From assembly GCA_963782045.1 (NCBI GenBank), contig CAWAIR010000006.1, forward strand, positions 613,949 to 677,948: a stretch of DNA of 64,000 nt, written 5' to 3'. Position numbers and translations under genes: made by a program. Origin of the DNA: CAVSRC01 sp963782045 (GTDB lineage: Bacteria; Pseudomonadota; Alphaproteobacteria; Rhizobiales; Kaistiaceae). This document shows, piece after piece, positions 38,417 through 47,655 of the stretch; position 1 is the first letter of the stretch; every line of letters begins with the position of its first letter. Under the pieces are notes generated by a model. That model worked only from the letters and a program-made list of their open reading frames with translations, was not told the DNA's origin and did not search any database.

Positions 38417-39715
38417 GTGGCACACTACGCGTTGCTCGTGATGCTGGTCCTGCTTATCGCGACAGTGATATCAGGGCTGCCGCTCGGCATCTCGCTGATC
38501 GTCTCGAGCGTCTTCTACCTCATGCTCTCCGGTCACGACGTCGGACTGGCGGCCGAACAGATTCTCAACAGCATCTTCGGCAATTTCGTCGCGCTGGCGG
38601 TGCCGCTGTTCATCTTCGCGGCCAACATCATGAATGCGAGCCAGATCTCGGACCGGCTGCTCAACTTCGCCCGCGCCATGGTCGGCCGCCTGCCGGGCGG
38701 TCTGGCGCAGGTCAACATCCTGACCAGCCTCATCTTTTCGGGCATGAGCGGCAGTGCGGTGTCGGACGTCGCCGGCATCGGCAAGGTCATGACCGACATG
38801 ATGATCAAGGACAACCGCTATCCGCCGGGTTTCGCCGGCGCCGTCACCGCGGCCTCGGCGGTGGTCGGCCCGATCTTCCCGCCGTCGATTCCGATGGTGT
38901 TCTATGCGCTGATCTCGTCGACCTCGGTCGGCGCCCTGTTCCTCGGCGGCGTGGTACCGGCGCTGATCCTGGTCGCGGTGCTTTCGATCGCGGTGGTGGT
39001 GATCTCCAAGCGCCGCGGCTTCCCGGTGGAGGCCGCCATCCCGCTCCGCGAATATCCGATGATCATCCTGCGCGCCATCCCGCCGCTGATGATGCCGGTG
39101 ATCCTGCTCGGCGGAATCTACGGCGGCGCCTTCACGCCCACCGAGGCGGCCGCCGTCTCGGCCTTCTACGCCCTGCTGCTGGCGATCTTCGCCTACCGGT
39201 CACTGGGCCTGCGCGAATTCCTTGCGGTCGTGCTTTCCAGCGTCCAGACCACCGCGATCAGCATGACCATTCTCGCCGGCGCTTTCATTCTCAACTACGT
39301 GGTGACGATCGAGCGCATACCCCAGGTGGTGTTCGCGATGTTCGAGCAGCTCCACCTCGGCCGCGAGATGTTCCTGCTGCTGCTCAACGTGCTCTACCTG
39401 TTCCTCGGATGCTTCCTCGACGTCTCGACCATCACGCTGGTGGTCACGCCGCTGTTCATTCCGGCGGCGGCGGCGGTCGGTATCGACCTCACCTATCTCG
39501 GCGTCGTGCTGGTGTTCAACATGATGATCGGGCTGGTCACCCCGCCCTACGGCGTGCTGCTGTTCATCATCAAGGCCCTCAACGGCGTTCCGCTGGGCGA
39601 CATGATCCGCGAGATCTGGATCTTCGTGGCGCTGCTGGTGGCGGTGCTCATGCTGCTGGTCTTCGTGCCGGATATCGTCATGTGGCTGCCGCGCATGGCC
39701 GGCATGGTGGACTGA
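38417..39715 (+). CDS. dctM: TRAP transporter large permease (DctM)
   Basis: This 432-residue, roughly 12-helix membrane protein starts with GTG 38417 (MAHYALLVMLVL). Characteristic parts are PLFIFAANIMNASQISDRLL, the GMSGSAVSDVAGIG hairpin loop, AASAVVGPIFPPSIPMVFYA, and the second half signature VTPPYGVLLFIIKALN. It carries the transport path of the TRAP system. A two-component system of TctDE type begins 197 bases downstream. Confidence 0.92.
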   Translation: MAHYALLVMLVLLIATVISGLPLGISLIVSSVFYLMLSGHDVGLAAEQILNSIFGNFVALAVPLFIFAANIMNASQISDRLLNFARAMVGRLPGGLAQVNILTSLIFSGMSGSAVSDVAGIGKVMTDMMIKDNRYPPGFAGAVTAASAVVGPIFPPSIPMVFYALISSTSVGALFLGGVVPALILVAVLSIAVVVISKRRGFPVEAAIPLREYPMIILRAIPPLMMPVILLGGIYGGAFTPTEAAAVSAFYALLLAIFAYRSLGLREFLAVVLSSVQTTAISMTILAGAFILNYVVTIERIPQVVFAMFEQLHLGREMFLLLLNVLYLFLGCFLDVSTITLVVTPLFIPAAAAVGIDLTYLGVVLVFNMMIGLVTPPYGVLLFIIKALNGVPLGDMIREIWIFVALLVAVLMLLVFVPDIVMWLPRMAGMVD

Positions 39716-39912
39716 CCGCCGCGGTGCATCCCTTCCCCCGGCGGCGGCTGCGGTTTCGCGGCAGCCGCTGGATCGGCCGCCCCGTGGCCAGAGACATTGC
39801 CTGGCAGGCCATCGGCAACGGCGGTGTACCGGAGGGAGAGATCGCCGACGATGGTTACCCTTCGGCAGAGCTTGTACAATGCGTGGGATAACCAAAACAA
39901 AATGCCCGGCTG

Positions 39913-40584
39913 ATGCGTCTCCTGATCGTCGAGGACAACAAGACACTGGCTGACTGGCTCGCCAAGCTCTTGCGTGGCAGCAATTACGTCGTGGATTGCG
40001 TTCACGACGGCGAGACCGCGGTGTTCGGCACCGATCTCGAAAACTACGACCTGCTGGTCATCGACCTGGCGTTGCCCGAGATGAGCGGCATCGACGTCGT
40101 TCGCCACGTGCGCGCCAAGGGCCATTCGACGCCCATCCTGATCCTGACCGCCAAGGACGCCCTGCAGAGCCGCGTCGAGGGGCTCGATGCGGGCGCCGAC
40201 GACTACCTGACGAAGCCCTTCGAAGTGGAGGAACTGGACGCGCGTCTGCGGGCGCTGCTCAGGCGCTCCAACACAACGGTGAAGTCGGTCCTGCGCTTCG
40301 GCTCGCTGTCCTTCGACCAGAACACCCGTCTCTTCGCCATCGACGGCAGCGAGTTTCATCTCTCCCCGCGTGAACATGTCCTGCTCGAAACGCTGCTCAG
40401 GCGGGCCGGCACCACGGTCAGCAAGGAGATGCTGCTGGAGAGCAGCTACGGCTTCGGCGACGACGTCAACCTTGCCGCCATCGAGGTGCACGTCCACCGG
40501 CTGCGCAAGAAGCTGGAGAACTCGGACGTCGCGATCGTCACGCTGCGCGGCCTGGGCTACGTGCTGAGGCTCGATCGGCCGTGA
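39913..40584 (+). CDS. Response regulator, OmpR/TctD-like
   Basis: This 223-residue regulator has a receiver domain with acidic pocket EDN (residues 7-9), phosphorylation Asp51 (LLVIDLALPEMSG) and the conserved Lys in DYLTKPFEVEEL. The C-terminal winged helix is of OmpR type (LSPREHVLLETLLRR, VEVHVHRLRKKL-like). It overlaps the histidine kinase start by four bases (GTGA). Location just after the TRAP genes, and kinship with TctD, suggest that it switches on carboxylate uptake. Confidence 0.9.
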   Translation: MRLLIVEDNKTLADWLAKLLRGSNYVVDCVHDGETAVFGTDLENYDLLVIDLALPEMSGIDVVRHVRAKGHSTPILILTAKDALQSRVEGLDAGADDYLTKPFEVEELDARLRALLRRSNTTVKSVLRFGSLSFDQNTRLFAIDGSEFHLSPREHVLLETLLRRAGTTVSKEMLLESSYGFGDDVNLAAIEVHVHRLRKKLENSDVAIVTLRGLGYVLRLDRP

Positions 40585-41984
40585 CGTCGCTGTCGCGCCG
40601 CAGCGGCAGCCTGCGGCTCAATCTGATGCTGTGGGTGGTCGTTCCCGTGGCCGCGATCCTGGCGGTGAGCGTCTGGCTGTCCTATGGCAGCGCCGTGCGG
40701 CAGGCGACGCTGGTGATGGACCGCAATCTGACCGCGTCGGCGCGGATCATCGCCGAGCAATTGCAGTATGGCGACGGCCAGATCGGAGTGACCATCCCGC
40801 CCGCCGCGCTGGAACTGTTCGCGTCGGACAGCCACGACGAGGTCGCCTACGCGGTCATCGGGCCGACCGGCGAGCTGATCGCCGGCTTCCCCGGTCTCAC
40901 GGCGCCGAAGACGCCGCCGCCGGAATTCGAGTCGCATTTCTTCGAGACGACGTTCCGCACGACGGAGGCGATGCGCGCAGTGATCCTGCGCCAGCCGGTG
41001 GTCACGCCATCGGGGACAGTCACCGTCTCGGTCATCGTCGGCGAGACCCAGAAGGCACGCAAGGCGTTGGTCCAGACGCTGTGGCTGCGCGGCTTCGCCG
41101 AGCAGGCGGCGATGGTGCTTGCGGCGGCGCTGGCGATCTGGATCGGGATCAACCGCGAGCTGCGGCCGCTGTTGAACCTGCGCCAGAAGGTTCTCGAGAG
41201 GCCGGCGGACCGCTTCGAGCCTTTCGATGCCCGATCGGTGCAATCGGAAGTCCGCCCGCTGGTTGACGCGCTCAACCGCCACATGGAGCGGCTGAGCCAG
41301 CATCTCGACCGGCAGAAGCGGTTCCTCGATCACGCCGCCCACCAACTGCGCACGCCGCTGACCATCCTCAAGACGCAAATCGGGGTGGCGCGGCGCTCTC
41401 GCGACGCCGCCGAGGGCAGCTCGGCATTGGCCGGCGTCGACGCCAACCTGACCGCCATGTCGCGACTGACCAACCAGCTCCTGACGCTTGGCCGCGTCGA
41501 CCACGACCGCACGTCCCTGAAGAGCGAGCCTGTCGACCTGGCGGCGGTTGCGCGCGAGGCGGTCAGCGAGGCGGCGCCGCGCGGGCTCGATCACGGCGTC
41601 GAGCTGGTGCTGCAGGCGGACGGCACCTGCACGGTCACGGCAACCGCCGTGCTGGCGCGGGAAATGCTCAACAACCTGATTGACAATGCCATCTACCATG
41701 CCGGCGCGGGCGCGACGGCGACGGTGTCGGTGCACGGCGAAACGGGCCGGGCAATCCTGGCCGTGGAAGACGATGGCAGCGGGGCAGCCGAAGAGGATTT
41801 GGCGGCCCTCTTCGAGCGGTTTCACCGCGGGCGCAATGCGGCGGCGACCGGCAGCGGGCTGGGGCTGTCGATCGTCGCGGAAATCGCCAAGATGTTCGAC
41901 GGCACCGCCGAGCTGGCGGCACCGTCCGGGAAAAGGGGCTTTCGCGTCGTCGTCACCTTGCCGCTCGCCCGAGCGCTTACCTGA
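40581..41984 (+). CDS. Sensor histidine kinase, TctE-like
   Basis: This 467-residue membrane kinase starts with GTG 40581. A transmembrane helix (LMLWVVVPVAAILAVSVWLS) is followed by a periplasmic sensor segment of about 120 residues (TctE-type 2CSK_N) and a second membrane helix (AAMVLAAALAIWIGI). The phospho-acceptor is His254 (DHAAHQLRTPL). ATPase boxes are NLIDNAIYHAG (N), VEDDGSGAAE (G1) and GSGLGLSIV (G2). It pairs with the overlapping response regulator. Its last eight bases overlap the end of the convergent binding-protein gene. Confidence 0.9.
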   Translation: MTSLSRRSGSLRLNLMLWVVVPVAAILAVSVWLSYGSAVRQATLVMDRNLTASARIIAEQLQYGDGQIGVTIPPAALELFASDSHDEVAYAVIGPTGELIAGFPGLTAPKTPPPEFESHFFETTFRTTEAMRAVILRQPVVTPSGTVTVSVIVGETQKARKALVQTLWLRGFAEQAAMVLAAALAIWIGINRELRPLLNLRQKVLERPADRFEPFDARSVQSEVRPLVDALNRHMERLSQHLDRQKRFLDHAAHQLRTPLTILKTQIGVARRSRDAAEGSSALAGVDANLTAMSRLTNQLLTLGRVDHDRTSLKSEPVDLAAVAREAVSEAAPRGLDHGVELVLQADGTCTVTATAVLAREMLNNLIDNAIYHAGAGATATVSVHGETGRAILAVEDDGSGAAEEDLAALFERFHRGRNAAATGSGLGLSIVAEIAKMFDGTAELAAPSGKRGFRVVVTLPLARALT

Positions 41985-42990
41985 CCGGGTAGCTGGCGTT
42001 CGCCGCGTCGACAAATGCGTTGGTGTAGGTGCCTGCCAGATCGATCGGCTTGTCGTGGACCCGCGACTTGATCGCCGAAAGCACGGTCAGGACGTTTTCG
42101 GGGCCGCCCTTGGGCATGCGTCCGTCTTCGGTGAACATCGCCTTGCCGTCCGCCAGGGCGGTCACGTACATGGCCTTGTCGCCGACATAGAAATCGGCGG
42201 GCATCAGGGCCGCGATCTCTGCGGCCGAGTGCGTGTGGATGAAGTGCATCGTCCTGACGAAAGCGTTTGCCAGCTTCTGCACGGTGTCCCTGTGGGCGTT
42301 GACCCAGGCGGTCTCCATGTAGAGACAGGCGGCCGGATAGATGCCGCCGAGCGCGGCGAGCGTGCCGGCATCATGGCGCATGTCGACCAGCACCCTGGCC
42401 GCGCCGGTCTCGACGAGGCGCGAAACCGTCGGCTCGGTGGTCATGGCCGCCTGAACCTGATCGTGCTGCATGGCTGCGATCAGCGTATCGCCGGCGCCGA
42501 CCGGCAGCGGCGTCACCTCGCTGATTTTGACCCCCGCCCTGAGCAAAAGGTATTGCGACAGGAAATCGGTGGACGAGCCGAGGCCGGTCACGCCGATGCG
42601 CTTGCCCTTGAGATCGGCCACCGAACGGATTTCCGGATGCGCGGTCGAAACCAGTTCGACTTCGCCGGGAACACGGCTCAACTGGACGACCGACTCGGTG
42701 TACTTGCCGAGCGCCTGGAGGTCGATGTTGTGATCGTAGAAGCCGATCACCCCCTGCACGGCACCGGCCAACATCTCATCGGCGGCTTCGACGCCGGCCG
42801 GCTCGCTGAGCAAGGCGACGTTGACGCCCTCGGCCTCGAAGTAGCCGAGCTTCTGGGTGAGTACCGCCGGAAGGTAGATCTGCTTCTCGATGCCGCCGAT
42901 CATGATCGAGACATCCTCGGCATGGGCGGAGGCAAACGACAGCAGGCCGACAATGGCCGCGACAGCCGGCGTCACGCAACGCAATGCCAT
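41977..42990 (-). CDS. ABC transporter substrate-binding protein (NMT1/TauA type), copy 2
   Basis: This 337-residue periplasmic protein has a signal peptide (hydrophobic VTPAVAAIVGLLSFASA, cleaved near AHA-EDV). The family start VSIMIGGIEKQIYLPAVLTQKLGYFE is followed by DLKGKRIGVTGLGSSTDFLSQ and AAMTTEPTVSRLV. ATG 42990 is preceded by GGGGGAGGAC. It is a clear paralog of the binding protein at 43.2 kb (shared GGI-KQIYL, TEP/SQPTV and MPADF stretches) and lies after a terminator-like hairpin, so it may have its own promoter. Confidence 0.85.
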   Translation of the reverse strand: MALRCVTPAVAAIVGLLSFASAHAEDVSIMIGGIEKQIYLPAVLTQKLGYFEAEGVNVALLSEPAGVEAADEMLAGAVQGVIGFYDHNIDLQALGKYTESVVQLSRVPGEVELVSTAHPEIRSVADLKGKRIGVTGLGSSTDFLSQYLLLRAGVKISEVTPLPVGAGDTLIAAMQHDQVQAAMTTEPTVSRLVETGAARVLVDMRHDAGTLAALGGIYPAACLYMETAWVNAHRDTVQKLANAFVRTMHFIHTHSAAEIAALMPADFYVGDKAMYVTALADGKAMFTEDGRMPKGGPENVLTVLSAIKSRVHDKPIDLAGTYTNAFVDAANASYPVR

Positions 42991-43158
42991 GCCCGTCCTC
43001 CCCCAGTCCTCCCTCACCGCCTGCGGCTCTTGCCGGTCGTCTTGTTGGCGGCCTGGCGCGGCCGTCGGGCCCGTCGGCCTTTTCGCGCGATCATACAGAA
43101 GCGCGCGCAGTCTGGCGACGCCATCGCCTGGCCGCGCCGATTTGCGGCCGGCAAGGAA

Positions 43159-43184
43159 GAAGGCGGCCAGCGCAGGCCGCCTTC
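43159..43184 (-). terminator. Terminator-like hairpin after the first NMT1-type binding protein gene
   Basis: Perfect 10-base arms, 43159-43168 and 43175-43184, close a 6-base loop about 60 bases past the stop of the 43.2 kb gene. On the reverse strand the stem is followed by TTCCTTGCC, a weak pyrimidine tract. It would end or reduce transcription from the ATPase-permease-binding protein operon before the second binding-protein gene. Confidence 0.6.
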
Positions 43185-43241
43185 CCCATTGCGGTGCCGC
43201 TCCGCGGTCACCCGTGGCGAGTGATCACCGGCTGCGTCCGG

Positions 43242-44291
43242 CTATTTGCTGATGCCTTCCAGCTTCTGGGCCGTCATCACGTATTGGTTGGTGTAGGTCT
43301 TGGCGAGGTCCACCTTGCCCGTGATCTTGCCCGCCGCCTTCTGGATGTCGAAGACGGTCTGCGGGCCGTTCTTGGGCATGATGCCAAGACCCTCGAGGTT
43401 GAACTGGCCCCAGTCGGCCTTCAGCGCGGAGATGTATTCGTCCTTCGAGGTCAGCGGGTTGGAGACGAAATCGGCCGGCATGACGGCCGCGACGTCGGCG
43501 GCGGTGTGCGTCTTCATCCAGGCCAGGGTGGCGACCAGCGCATTGACCAGGCCCTGGGCTTCCTTCTGGTGGCTCTTCAGCCACTCGGCGCGGACCAGCA
43601 CGCTCGCCGCCGGATAGTCGCCGCCGAGCCACTTCTGCACGCCGGCCCCGGTCGACAGGTCGATGGCGGAGTAGCCGACACCGAGCTTCTCGATGGCGTT
43701 CACGGTCGGCTGACTGGTGATGCCGCAGATCGCCTTGCCGAACTTCAGCGCCGAGATCATCGTCTGACCGGCGCCGGCGGCGATCTTGGAGTAGTCCTTC
43801 GAGGTCATGCCGGCGCGCGACGAGACGTAGCTCACCAGGTCGTCGGTGCCGGAGCCGATGTCGGTCACGCCGACCGACTTGCCCTTCCAATCGGCAGGCG
43901 ACTTAACCGTGGTGCCCTTGGCGCACATGATGCGTTCGCCGGGCGCCACCGCAAGCTGGATGATGTCGACGACGTCCTTGCCCTTCTGCTGGAAGTCGAT
44001 GGTGTGGACGTACCAGGCGCCGGCGGCATCCACCTGGCCCGAGATCATCGCGTCCTCGGCGCCGACGCCGCCCGCCTGTTCGGTGCTCAGCTCGACGTTG
44101 ACGCCGTACTTCTTGTACATGCCGAGGCTTTGGGCGAGCTGGTATTCCAGGTAGATCTGCTTGTCGATGCCGCCGACCATCAGGGTGACCTTGGGCATGT
44201 CGGCCGCGACCGCGGCCCCGGACAGGCAGGCACCCATGGCCACGACGGCCGCCGCGCCGGCGAGCCGGCCGGTTAACTTCTTAATGCTCAT
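43242..44291 (-). CDS. ABC transporter substrate-binding protein (NMT1/TauA type), copy 1
   Basis: This 349-residue periplasmic protein has a signal peptide (LAGAAAVVAMGACLSGAAVA, cleaved at AVA-ADM). The mature protein starts VTLMVGGIDKQIYLEYQLAQSLGMYKK. Ligand-domain features are DWKGKSVGVTDIGSGTDDLV and GITSQPTVNAIEKLGV. ATG 44291 has GGAGGAAGGAGC before it, part of which lies in a small hairpin. It follows the permease gene by 71 bases, giving the order ATPase-permease-binding protein. The transported compound (sulfonate, nitrate, pyrimidine precursor or other) is not evident. Confidence 0.87.
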   Translation of the reverse strand: MSIKKLTGRLAGAAAVVAMGACLSGAAVAADMPKVTLMVGGIDKQIYLEYQLAQSLGMYKKYGVNVELSTEQAGGVGAEDAMISGQVDAAGAWYVHTIDFQQKGKDVVDIIQLAVAPGERIMCAKGTTVKSPADWKGKSVGVTDIGSGTDDLVSYVSSRAGMTSKDYSKIAAGAGQTMISALKFGKAICGITSQPTVNAIEKLGVGYSAIDLSTGAGVQKWLGGDYPAASVLVRAEWLKSHQKEAQGLVNALVATLAWMKTHTAADVAAVMPADFVSNPLTSKDEYISALKADWGQFNLEGLGIMPKNGPQTVFDIQKAAGKITGKVDLAKTYTNQYVMTAQKLEGISK

Positions 44292-44299
44292 TGCTCCTT

Positions 44300-44315
44300 C
44301 CTCCACTTTTGGAGG
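44300..44315 (-). promoter_or_regulatory. Hairpin overlapping the ribosome-binding site of the binding-protein gene
   Basis: Arms CCTCCA (44300-44305) and TGGAGG (44310-44315) pair perfectly with a 4-base loop. On the reverse transcript the 3' arm contains the GGAGG used by the 44291 start codon, so the stem could hide the ribosome site. With only six pairs the effect may be modest. Confidence 0.35.
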
Positions 44316-44362
44316 CTCCGATCGAGCCCCGCTTTCTTGATGTCGCCCGAACGCCTGGCGGG

Positions 44363-45265
44363 TCAGATGCCCGCAACATCTCCTTGCGAGGTCGAAGCCG
44401 GCTGCCAGGCGAGCAGCCGCTTTTCGATCATGGCCATCACGGCTTCGGCGCTCAGCGCCAGCACGCCGATGACCAGCATGGCGCCGAACACGCCGTTGGC
44501 GTCGAAGGTGTTCTGCGCGGTGGCGATCACCAGACCCAACCCGCGCTGGGCGCCGAGGAACTCGCCGACGATCGCGCCGATGATCGAGAAGCCGAGGGCG
44601 ACGTGCAGGCTGGCGATGATCCAGGTCAGCGCCGAGGGAAAGACGACGTGCTGAACCACCTGCCAGCGCGAAGCGCCGAGGATGCGCGCATTGGCGACGA
44701 GATTGCGATCGACGCTGCGCACGCCCTGGAAGGCGTTGAAGAACACCACGAAGAACACCAGAACCGCGGCGAGCATGACCTTGGACGACAGGCCAAGGCC
44801 GAGCCAGATGGTGAAGATCGAACCGAGGACGATGCGGGGCAGCGCGTTGACGATCTTGATGTAGGGCCCGAACACGTCGGCCAGATACGGGATCTCGCCG
44901 AGCAGCACGCCGAAGACGATGCCGGTTCCGACGCCGAAGACGAAGCCGAGCAGGGACTCCTCGAGCGTGATCCAGATCTGCAGCCACAGAGAGCCGTAGG
45001 CGGTGCCGTTGACCGCCCAATCCGCCAGGCGCAGCACGATGCCCAGCGGCGAACCGAAGAAGAAGGGATCGACGACCTTGATGTCGCTGAGCAGCTCCCA
45101 ACTGCCGACGAACAGCACAAAGGCCGCGATCTGGCCGATGAGGACCGATTGCTTGCGGCGGCGCACGCGCAGGCGGGCGCTGGCGGCGATCGATTGTTCG
45201 TCGTCGGCGGATGTGGTTGGCGCGATAGCCATGAGGTCGGACCCCGCTTCGGCTTGAGCTGTCAT
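44363..45265 (-). CDS. ABC transporter permease (TauC/SsuC type)
   Basis: This 300-residue permease of the nitrate/sulfonate/taurine class has about six membrane helices after a cytoplasmic N-terminus. It shows YIKIVNALPRIVLGSIFTIWLGLGLSSK and the coupling motif NARILGASRWQVVQHVVFPSALTWI, then GAIVGEFLGAQRGLG. It overlaps the ATPase gene by four bases (ATGA) and is the membrane part of the 42-46 kb importer. Confidence 0.9.
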   Translation of the reverse strand: MTAQAEAGSDLMAIAPTTSADDEQSIAASARLRVRRRKQSVLIGQIAAFVLFVGSWELLSDIKVVDPFFFGSPLGIVLRLADWAVNGTAYGSLWLQIWITLEESLLGFVFGVGTGIVFGVLLGEIPYLADVFGPYIKIVNALPRIVLGSIFTIWLGLGLSSKVMLAAVLVFFVVFFNAFQGVRSVDRNLVANARILGASRWQVVQHVVFPSALTWIIASLHVALGFSIIGAIVGEFLGAQRGLGLVIATAQNTFDANGVFGAMLVIGVLALSAEAVMAMIEKRLLAWQPASTSQGDVAGI

Positions 45266-46203
45266 GCCGCCGCGTCTCCGGCGGGTGTCGCCACGGCGGT
45301 GCGCGAATAGGCCTGCTGGACCTCGTCGCGCAGCGTCTCCCAGATGTGATGGTGCAATTCGAGGAAGCGCGGAGCGAACCGGATCTCCTGGACCGCGCCG
45401 CGCGGGCGCGGAAGGTCGATGTCGTAGACCGCCTTCACCGTGCCCGGTCCTGCCGTCATCACCACCACCTTGTCGGCAAGCGCGATCGCCTCCTCGAGGT
45501 CGTGAGTGACGAACATCACCGAGGGCTCACTCTGTTCCCACAGTGCCAGCAGCTCGTTGGACATGATCGCCCGCGTCTGCACGTCGAGGGCGGAGAATGG
45601 CTCGTCCATCAGCAGGATCGTCGGTTGGTTGATGAGCGCCGCGGCAAGGCTGACGCGCTTGCGCATGCCACCGGAAAGCTGGTGCGGGTAATGGTTCTCG
45701 AAGCCGGCGAGGCCGACGGTCTTCAGCCACTCCCGCGCCCGCGCCAACGCTTCCTTCTTGGCGACGCCACGGAACATGGGCCCCAGCGCCACATTGGCCA
45801 CCACCGGCTTCCAGGGCAGCAGGGCGTCGGTCTGGAACACGAAACTCGCGCCCTTGGTGATGCCGTCGACCGCCTTGCCGTTGACGCGCACGGTGCCGGC
45901 GCTCGGCACGTCGAGGCCGGCAGCCAGGGTCAACGACGTCGACTTGCCGCAGCCGGTCGGCCCGACGATGGCGCAGAACTGCCCGGGGGGAACGGTCAGG
46001 TCGACGTCGCGGATGGCCGTCATGACGCTGCCGGTGGGCGTGACGAAACGCTTGGTGACGTTGGTCAGCTCGATGCCGCCGAGACCGTTCGCCGGCGGCA
46101 TCAGGGGCGCCCGCCGGTTGGTCGCGAGCGGCACCGGGCCGCCGCCGGAATACGGGAGAGCGTCGCGGCCGGGGCGATCAACGCCCGGGGCCGCCTCTGA
46201 CAT
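45262..46203 (-). CDS. ABC transporter ATP-binding protein (TauB/SsuB type)
   Basis: This 313-residue ATPase has a 43-residue non-conserved N-terminus, then Walker A GPTGCGKST, Q-loop SFVFQTDALLPWK, signature LSGGMRKRVSLAAAL, Walker B ILLMDEPFSALD and the switch His in VTHDLEEAIALADKV. A later start is possible, at the Met in LMPPANGLGGIELTNV. It heads the operon ATPase-permease-binding protein. Confidence 0.9.
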   Translation of the reverse strand: MSEAAPGVDRPGRDALPYSGGGPVPLATNRRAPLMPPANGLGGIELTNVTKRFVTPTGSVMTAIRDVDLTVPPGQFCAIVGPTGCGKSTSLTLAAGLDVPSAGTVRVNGKAVDGITKGASFVFQTDALLPWKPVVANVALGPMFRGVAKKEALARAREWLKTVGLAGFENHYPHQLSGGMRKRVSLAAALINQPTILLMDEPFSALDVQTRAIMSNELLALWEQSEPSVMFVTHDLEEAIALADKVVVMTAGPGTVKAVYDIDLPRPRGAVQEIRFAPRFLELHHHIWETLRDEVQQAYSRTAVATPAGDAAA

Positions 46204-46477
46204 GATGTCATCCAGGCGTTCCTCTTGCCTTTTTGGCGCCGTCCGGCGAGGTCTTCTGCCTCTTGTTTCCGGTGTCCCGGTGGACGGAGATCAGCAAGGT
46301 AGCCGTCGAACCTTTCAACCAGCTTTCAGTGCCGTGACGCGGTACGATTCAACGTGGCGGAACGATGTCTGCGCCGACGAATGATTGAGTTGCGTTCGCG
46401 GCGACGACAGGTCATTGCCTGTCGCTGCCAAGGGCAAGGCCCGACGCACAAGGGGCGCGCGCAACTGGATCGATTCG

Positions 46478-46705
46478 ATGCGTAGCAACATGACCGTCGC
46501 CATCATCGCCGTCATTGCCGGCGTGATCTTCCTGCTGCTCACCGGCGTCTACTGGACCCACGCCGCCGGGGCGCTGCCGAGCTTCCTGCCGGGACACGAA
46601 GCCGGCTCGACCCACGTGCATTTCAAGCACGGTCTCGGCTCGCTGATCCTGGCACTGGGGCTGTTCGCGTTCGCCTGGTTCCAGAGCGGCCGCAAGTCGT
46701 CCTAG
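46478..46705 (+). CDS. Small membrane protein (75 aa)
   Basis: The protein has two hydrophobic helices (TVAIIAVIAGVIFLLLTGVYW and HGLGSLILALGLFAFAWFQSG) joined by a loop rich in Gly and His (PSFLPGHEAGSTHVHFKHG). I recognise the general shape from small conserved membrane proteins, but no function is known. It starts at ATG 46478 and its stop overlaps the end of the convergent uppP gene by four bases. The 274 bases before it (46204-46477) hold no gene that I can support. Confidence 0.6.
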   Translation: MRSNMTVAIIAVIAGVIFLLLTGVYWTHAAGALPSFLPGHEAGSTHVHFKHGLGSLILALGLFAFAWFQSGRKSS

Positions 46706-47547
46706 AGGGTGACGATCGCCAGCACCGCCAGACCGGCGACGGCGCAATAGACGGCGAACGGCGTCAATGTCCGCGTCCTGAAGTACCTGAGCAGGAAGCG
46801 GATCGACAGATAGGCGGTGACGGCGGCGCAGAGGGCGCCGACCACCGCCTGGCCGAGGCCGGCGCCGCCCTTGGCGAGCAGGTCGGGGACCTTGAGCACG
46901 GCTGCGGCGAAAATGATCGGGGTCGCCAGCAGAAACGAGTAACGCACGGCGTTCTCGTGCGACAGACCGTTGGCGAGCCCGCCCGCCATGGTCAGTCCGG
47001 TCCGCGAGAAGCCGGGGATGAGGGCAAAGCACTGCGCCACCCCGATCCAGATCGCCTGGCGCCACGACAACGCGGCGAGCTTGCGATCGTCATGCAGCCC
47101 CTCCTCGCCGGCCCCCCGCATCACCTCCACGGCAAACAGGACAACGCCGTTCAGCACGAGCACGATGGCGACGAGACTGGCCACGGCGAAATTGTCCTGG
47201 AGCTGCTTCTCGAAAAGGAGGCCGAGGATCCCGGCCGGGATGGTGCTGACCACCAGCAGCCAGCCGAGCCGCCCGTAGGTGTCGTCGGCCCTGATCTCGC
47301 GCACGCGCAAGGAATGCAGGATGCCGCCGACGATCAGCACCCAGTCGCGCCAGAAGAAGCCGAGCAGGGTGAGCGCGGTGGCGAGGTGGGTGAGCACCAG
47401 GAAGGCGACGAAGTGATCGCCGCTGCGGTCGATCGACCAGCCGAGGACGGCCGGAAGCAGGACGCTGTGGCCGAGACTGGAGATCGGGAAGAGCTCGGCG
47501 AAACCCTGCAGCAATCCGAGGATGATGGCTTGCGCGTATGAAATCAT
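46702..47547 (-). CDS. uppP: Undecaprenyl-diphosphatase (UppP/BacA)
   Basis: This 281-residue membrane phosphatase recycles undecaprenyl pyrophosphate for cell-wall synthesis and gives some bacitracin resistance. Conserved motif 1 reads FAELFPISSLGHSVLLPA, with Glu, Ser-Ser and His as in the usual E-x-x-P-I-S-S-x-G-H. Motif 2 is PGFSRTGLTMAGGLANGL, with the catalytic Arg and Ser. The membrane helices fit the eight expected. It stands alone, divergent from the relic at 47.7 kb. Confidence 0.92.
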   Translation of the reverse strand: MISYAQAIILGLLQGFAELFPISSLGHSVLLPAVLGWSIDRSGDHFVAFLVLTHLATALTLLGFFWRDWVLIVGGILHSLRVREIRADDTYGRLGWLLVVSTIPAGILGLLFEKQLQDNFAVASLVAIVLVLNGVVLFAVEVMRGAGEEGLHDDRKLAALSWRQAIWIGVAQCFALIPGFSRTGLTMAGGLANGLSHENAVRYSFLLATPIIFAAAVLKVPDLLAKGGAGLGQAVVGALCAAVTAYLSIRFLLRYFRTRTLTPFAVYCAVAGLAVLAIVTL

Positions 47548-47655
47548 TCTCCCTCGCCAGACGATGCGGCCCGTTGCCGGCGTCGCGCCCGGCTGCAGGA
47601 ATCGCGTCCCGCGATGGCGGCGTCAAGCAGACAGTGGCGTGCAACCGGGTCCTGA

